Positions 59,699 through 64,000 of a stretch of 64,000 nt of DNA are shown one piece after another. This stretch comes from Myrica gale (taxonomy: Eukaryota; Streptophyta; Magnoliopsida; Fagales; Myricaceae): the NCBI GenBank assembly GCA_963930655.1, contig OZ005605.1:5153501-5217500 (forward strand). Reading direction: 5' to 3'. Within the stretch, counting starts at the first letter, position 1, and every line of letters begins with the position of its first letter. Both the position numbers and the translations under genes were made by a program. The notes beneath the pieces were generated by a model. It was not told where the DNA came from. It ran no database searches and saw nothing but the letters and a program-made list of their open reading frames with translations.

Positions 59699-61135
59699 AT
59701 GCGGACTCGGGCATCTACAATTGGCATGTTGGCTGGAGAAGTATCTCAGCGAAGCCAAGTACTATCAAATTCCGAGTTGACTCCGTCCCCTAAATCAATA
59801 ACTTCAGTGGCGACGGGCCCCTTAACGCGCTCTTACCAGGTTAGCATTTCAGGAATTTCCTGTACCTTGAATAGTTGTTCTTTTGATTTGGATTTCCAGT
59901 TTTTGGTATGTTGTATGTGAATTTGTTTTGATTTAAATTTCACTTGTTCTATACTGTATAGCGGTACTACCTTCGTGGACGAGTACCAGAGCGTAGTAGC
60001 AGACTACCTAGAACCGCAAAGGTTGTATATGAAAACAGACCATGTTTGTTACTATTTCTCCACTGTAGTCGTTTATGATGCACTAATAGATTTTTCCTCT
60101 AACTTTACGGACGCAGAAAATGGAGGAACAAGAAGAACGAGATTTGTGGACATCTACAAATGAGCTTATTTTTCTAAATATTCTGCAAGACTGTGTTGCA
60201 AATGGGAGGATCGTGTCAGGGAGATTTGATGGTCACGCTCAGAATACTGCAACTGCACTTATAAACAGATGTGTCAAACGTCCGTTTAATAAGAAGCAAA
60301 TTACTGGAAAATGGAATCGGCTTAAGCGTGCCTACAGCGACTTCGCATTCATTCTGAAACAAACAGGTTTCGGCTGGGACGATGATAGGCATACAGTGGT
60401 CGCAAGTGAAGAGTGCTGGAGTAATCTATTGAATGTATATTGATACCATTTCATTCATACTTTCTTTCCACTAATATTGATGCTGAAATATTGGCTTACA
60501 AAAAATGTTTTCTTTTATGACAGTCGAACCCAAAGCTAGGGAAATATAAACGTCAAGGATGCCCACATTTTGACTTAATGGGATCTATTTTCTCTCAGTC
60601 TACTGCCACCGGGTCTCGTCGCCATGCATCCACGCATGCGCCGATTAGTCCCATGAATGAGCCTGTACCAGAAGACACGCAGTATAGCATGGGGACTGTT
60701 CACGTCGACCTCGAACAGGATCCACCGGTTGTAACCCAAATGGCCCCACCACCTGCACAAGCCACCCCACCGCGAAAAGTTCATGGTAAGCATGCAGTTG
60801 ATGGCTCTGGTTCGAACCAAAACCGTCGCAAGAAAGACAAGGTTGAGGCTGAGATGTCTGATTGTGTTAGGGCTATGACTAATTTCTGCAAAGTACATTC
60901 TGGTGCATCAGGTAGCCAATTCAGTGTAGAAAATAATATGTCGGGAAACAGTGAGATTAGTCAACGTCCACGCACAATTAATAAATGCATCCGTTGGTTG
61001 AGCGAGCTATCTCCTGCGCTGCCAGAATCCCAGTTCCACGAAGCCATTGAACGATTATTAGAGAATAAAGATAGACAACTTGCATTCCTGGAAATGCCAA
61101 CAGAGAGAAGATTGGAATGGTTGTGTCGTCTTTAA
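59699..61135 (+). CDS. MYB/SANT-like DNA-binding protein (Harbinger-type accessory protein 2)
   Basis: Four exons, all joined in phase 0, read 59699-59839, 59962-60021, 60117-60434 and 60524-61135 and encode 376 residues. The first two add a basic N-terminal extension (MRTRASTIG, RYYLRGRVPERSSRLPRTAK). A shorter form could start at the ATG at 60120. The Myb/SANT-like domain follows: DLWTSTNELIFLNILQDCV, FNKKQITGKWNRLKRAYSDF, GFGWDDDRHTVVA and KYKRQGCPHFDLMGSIF. The C-terminal half has a Pro-rich linker, a basic stretch (NRRKKDKVEAEM) and a helical end (SQFHEAIERLLENKDRQLAF). This is the usual layout of Harbinger MYB-like proteins and their LIMYB relatives. It lies downstream of the transposase in the same orientation, as expected for one two-gene transposon. 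Confidence 0.82.
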
Positions 61136-61933
61136 AGCATTAGATGCTGAGCGTGCACGGAGATATTCGGAAGTTGTTCAGTTGGCTTGTTTATGTTTTT
61201 GCATAACTTATGTTTGTAATATGTACCTTTCTGGTACCAACAATTATCTACTTTTGTTTTGTATGGACATGATTAGGTCATGTCTCTACACCTGAATATC
61301 ATTTTGGTGTTGGTATCTATTTGTTGCTAGTACCAGCAATTATCTATGTTTTGTATGGACATGATTACCAACAATTATCTATGTTTTGTATGGACATGAT
61401 TAGGTAATGTGGAGAGTATTTATATGACTCTCTGCACCTAAATCTCATTTTGGTGTTGGTATGTATTTTGGTGACTGTTGATATGATAATTTGTTGGTAT
61501 TAAATGAATATTGTAATGTTGCGTTCTTAAATGTCATGTGTTCCGTTGTTATTATTATGGATGAAAATGGAAATTATAACGATAATACATATTAGTAATA
61601 ATTTTATTACCAAAATTTTAATAATATTCTGAAATAAGTTTTTCTCAACGTACTTGAACTAAAGTTTAGTAAGCTTTAGTAACGTGATATAATGCATGAG
61701 ATCCCCAATGAACGATAATAAATTTTCGAAAATAGAATAAATTAGGTAGTATATTTTTGATAATAGAATGCAAGACGAGTTAATGTAGTTGTTTGTAAGA
61801 GTTTTTTTTTATTTACGAAAAGGAAAATTCGCAGGCACATGTCCATTGACTCTTTAGTTTTAATTTTTTTTTGTTTGTGAGCATTAAAACTAAAAGGAAA
61901 ATTCCCAGGCTGAAACTCTGGCTCAAAGTTAAA
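61136..61933. other. Downstream flank of the MYB gene with tandem phrases
   Basis: No gene is supported. ACCAATAATTATC-like phrases with 'TTTTGTATGGACATGATTA' occur three times between 61226 and 61405, as part of two diverged longer repeats. Confidence 0.5.
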
Positions 61934-62342
61934 TGTCGCGCCCCCCGCGCCAGGGCCGCGCGCGCGACAGCCAATTGGCAGGGCCGCGCGCGCGACAGAC
62001 AGCATTGCATGTCGCGCGCCCCCCCGCGCGCGACAGACAGAATTGCATGTCGCGCGCGCCCCAATCGCGGGATCGCGCGCGCTACAGACAGAATTGCATG
62101 TTGCGCGCCCCCCCGCGCGCGGGATCGCGCGCGCGACAGACAGAATGCGTGTCGCGCGCGCCCCGCGCGCAGGATCGCGCGCGCGACAGACAGAATTGCA
62201 TGTCGCGCGCCCCCCGCGCGCGGGATCGCGCGCGCGACAGACAGAATTGCATGTCGCGCGCCCCCCCGCGCGCGGGATCGCGCGAGCGACAGCCAATTGG
62301 CTTGTCGCGCGCCCTCCGAGCGCAGGGTCGCGCGCGACAGCC
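61934..62342. repeat. CpG-rich tandem hairpin array 2 (~51-bp period)
   Basis: About seven units repeat at a mean spacing near 50 bp. GACAGA occurs at 61993, 62032, about 62083, 62135, 62185 and 62236. Each unit has the spacer GACAGACAGAATTGCA between GCGCGCG and TGTCGCGCGC, so that GCGCGACA and TGTCGCGC pair as a stem; the C/G-rich part forms a second stem. CCAATTGG palindromes mark both ends (about 61971 and 62292). The unit motif TGTCGCGCGC is shared with array 1. Long frames exist on both strands only because A/T-rich stops cannot occur. Confidence 0.9.
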
Positions 62343-62781
62343 AATATCTTCTTCTGTCTTATCTGGTATTTTGCTGGAATCTTGAGTACCGCGTAACCAT
62401 TAGTTCCAGCACCTGGTCTTTTGCTGGAATCTAGATCTAGATCCTGCAACATGCTGGAGATATCTCTTATTGTATAGTGGATAAATGGTTATATAAATTG
62501 TTCAATGTATGTGGAATCATTTATGAATTATGGACTGATTATAGTATAATTAAACCCAATTTTTATTAGTAATTGAAGATATATTTTTATTATTATACAT
62601 GACCATATTTAAACTTCACTTACAATGTCCGTGACTTGCATGCCAAGCATACGCAATGAAGTGATTTTGGTTCGAAATTTTTAGGAAGGTTTACACATGT
62701 CAAATTTCAATTTTGGCGGGCCGGTGCTTCAAATTTTTCGAAATATCGAGAATAAAAAAAAAATTGCGCCTAATAGTCCAC
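62343..62781. other. Spacer between array 2 and the SIM-protein gene
   Basis: No gene is supported. Two copies of TTTTGCTGGAATCT lie at about 62371 and 62419, next to the array. Confidence 0.45.
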
Positions 62782-62788
62782 TATAAGA
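62782..62788 (+). promoter_or_regulatory. Candidate TATA box of the SIM/NLS protein gene
   Basis: TATAAGA lies in the context CCACTATAAGAACACC, 78 bases upstream of the ATG at 62866. That spacing suits a 5' leader of about 45-50 bases. Confidence 0.4.
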
Positions 62789-62865
62789 ACACCTACGCAG
62801 ACACTTATGCACATTACGCTGCTCAACAGATATTACTCCACCACAAAAACATAGTGCAATACTCT

Positions 62866-63234
62866 ATGAAATCGTCTCCTAAATCCAATGAAATTGGGAG
62901 TTCGTTCTGTAACGACGCTCGTAAATCTGTCGCCAATTTTCAACATGTGAGTTCAATCTGCAACGAGGTAGGCCCTGAAATTATTTACATAAGTGATGAC
63001 TCAGTTGAACGTCCACCAAAACGCCGGCGTGTAAAGCATATATGTCGTCCTAGACCACGAAAATGCGGTGGGAAGAGAAGTGCACCCTCTCAGACGCCAA
63101 ATGATTTTCTTGGGACATCCCATAGTCGCCAACGAGTTCAAAAAATGGGTGCGGCCAACAATACCACATACATTTGCATAGAAGACAACGGTATCCGTAA
63201 TTTTCCTGCTGTGGTGGACCTTACTGAAGATTGA
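62866..63234 (+). CDS. Small nuclear protein with NLS and three SUMO-interaction-like motifs
   Basis: A single frame encodes 122 residues from the first in-frame ATG. No family is recognised, but short motifs are clear. EIIYISDDS (38-46), TYICIEDN (101-108) and AVVDLTED (115-122, the exact C-terminus) each match the SUMO-interaction pattern of a hydrophobic run followed by acidic residues. PPKRRRVK (50-57) is a classical monopartite nuclear localisation signal, followed by a basic Arg/Cys/Lys stretch. There is no RING or protease domain, so a SUMO-targeted ligase is not indicated. The frame has a TATA-like box upstream, avoids the neighbouring repeats and lies beyond CpG array 2. It may be an accessory gene of the adjacent transposon or an unrelated host orphan. 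Confidence 0.5.
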   Translation: MKSSPKSNEIGSSFCNDARKSVANFQHVSSICNEVGPEIIYISDDSVERPPKRRRVKHICRPRPRKCGGKRSAPSQTPNDFLGTSHSRQRVQKMGAANNTTYICIEDNGIRNFPAVVDLTED

Positions 63235-63387
63235 ACTTATGGTATTATAGATAATGGTATTTTGGATACAATCCTTTTGTAACGCCTACAATATCAGTTA
63301 AAAATGGTGAAGTCAGGATATTATAGATAATGTTATTTTGGATACAATCCTCTTTTGTAACGCGTACGTATCAGTTAAAAGTGGTGT

Positions 63388-63433
<46 letters not shown>

Positions 63434-64000
63434 TATATATGTGCTGCTATAACAGTTGTGTATAAGCTAATGAGAGACAGACCCTGAATGGAAGTGAACT
63501 GCTTGTAACGCGGTATAAATTATGAATGAGCTCTGTTATGTTGATCCACACTTCGGTGTAATGTGTTGGGATTTTTATGAACGGTATTGAGCTCTGCAAG
63601 TTATTAAATTCAGCGGTATGTATCGGTATTTTGGTTTATATAAGTGGTGTTATTCAGACTATTGTCCCTATTTTGCAGTTAAAATATATGCTGCGATAAA
63701 TTGTAACATTTCCATCAAAATATATTCCAGGCATCTCGGAAATGTTGTGTTATTCTTAAGTACTACTTTGTTAGTGACAATAGTGGAGATCCAATAAGTC
63801 TTCCACCTCGCTCTTTATGTAGTATTTGTCTATTTCTCAAACATTTGCAGGGCATAATGTGTAGCTCATGCAGGGCATAATGTGTAGCTCTGGTACACTG
63901 ACTCTTTCTCTCAAAAGCAGACACATTGCTGGAAATTGATAAATACTGACGCTAATGCACGATGTGTAGATCATGTAACTAATGAAAAATAACATTTATC
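63235..64000. other. Repeat-rich end of the window
   Basis: A unit of about 76 bp beginning GATATTATAGATAATG is duplicated at 63240-63388. A (TA)n tract follows at 63390-63431. A 24-bp unit, GCAGGGCATAATGTGTAGCTC, is duplicated at about 63846-63892. No gene is supported. Confidence 0.5.
63390..63431. repeat. (TA)n microsatellite
   Basis: About 21 perfect TA dinucleotides form an uninterrupted tract. Confidence 0.9.

Noticed and set aside
61934-62342. CRISPR-like array
   Set aside because: The repeats and spacers are not unique-spacer type, the organism is a plant and no cas genes exist. It is a tandem hairpin repeat.
61742-62452. Long open frames on both strands through CpG array 2 (arginine/alanine-rich repeat proteins)
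   Set aside because: Several frames on both strands are open because the units lack T/A-rich stop codons. The peptides are mere translations of a 51-bp repeat, with no start context or domain.

Overview
The window is nuclear DNA of a flowering plant, most likely a eudicot. Its genes have many GT-AG introns, and their products include a chloroplast sigma factor, a mitochondrial NAD-isocitrate dehydrogenase and a TCP transcription factor. Spacers are AT-rich and full of transposons. The organism cannot be named from the sequence alone; a woody rosid is a guess.

Four conserved host genes can be read exon by exon: an OTU-type deubiquitinase (4159-7895, +), TCP11 (11358-11939, -), the plastid sigma factor SIG6 (16355-20655, +) and an IDH5-type NAD-isocitrate dehydrogenase catalytic subunit (41728-45229, -). 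In Arabidopsis TCP11 and SIG6 are also neighbours (At2g37000/At2g36990), and an OTU gene (At5g03330) lies close to IDH5 (At5g03290). The window therefore appears to join two blocks that are separate in Arabidopsis. A small TATA-led ORF at 48845 and a tandem ubiquitin-like pseudogene at 31320-31785 (-) are further gene candidates.

Transposons fill most of the rest. Six hAT-type non-autonomous elements share TAGGGCTG-like ends and CCGGT/GGCGGT-rich subtermini; five of them still have perfect 8-bp target duplications. One is 2.8 kb long and contains a nested Pack-MULE carrying GAUT-like and LRR-like gene fragments. Mutator-type MITEs lie at 269, 23171, 40839 and 45369; the one at 40839 has a perfect 9-bp duplication. 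A candidate solo LTR (21083-22827) contains a 163-bp tandem duplication with tRNA-like box B sequences. A full-length but dead L1-type LINE (34460-40706, -) is flanked by a perfect 16-bp duplication. A 5'-truncated LINE (30128-31079) has a paralogous empty site near 24060.

The last 13 kb (51-64 kb) looks different. It holds a Transposase_32-type ORF, a short MYB/SANT-like gene, an apparently intact PIF/Harbinger transposase in three exons (56361-57872), a second MYB/SANT-like gene in four phase-consistent exons (59699-61135), and a 122-residue protein with a nuclear localisation signal and three SUMO-interaction-like motifs (62866-63234). Two extremely CpG-rich arrays of hairpin-forming TGTCGCGCGC repeats (55620-55824 and 61934-62342) bracket the transposase and the second MYB gene. 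My working hypothesis is an autonomous Harbinger element with CpG-hairpin subterminal arrays, possibly with a SUMO-linked accessory gene nearby. The ends of that element could not be located by eye.
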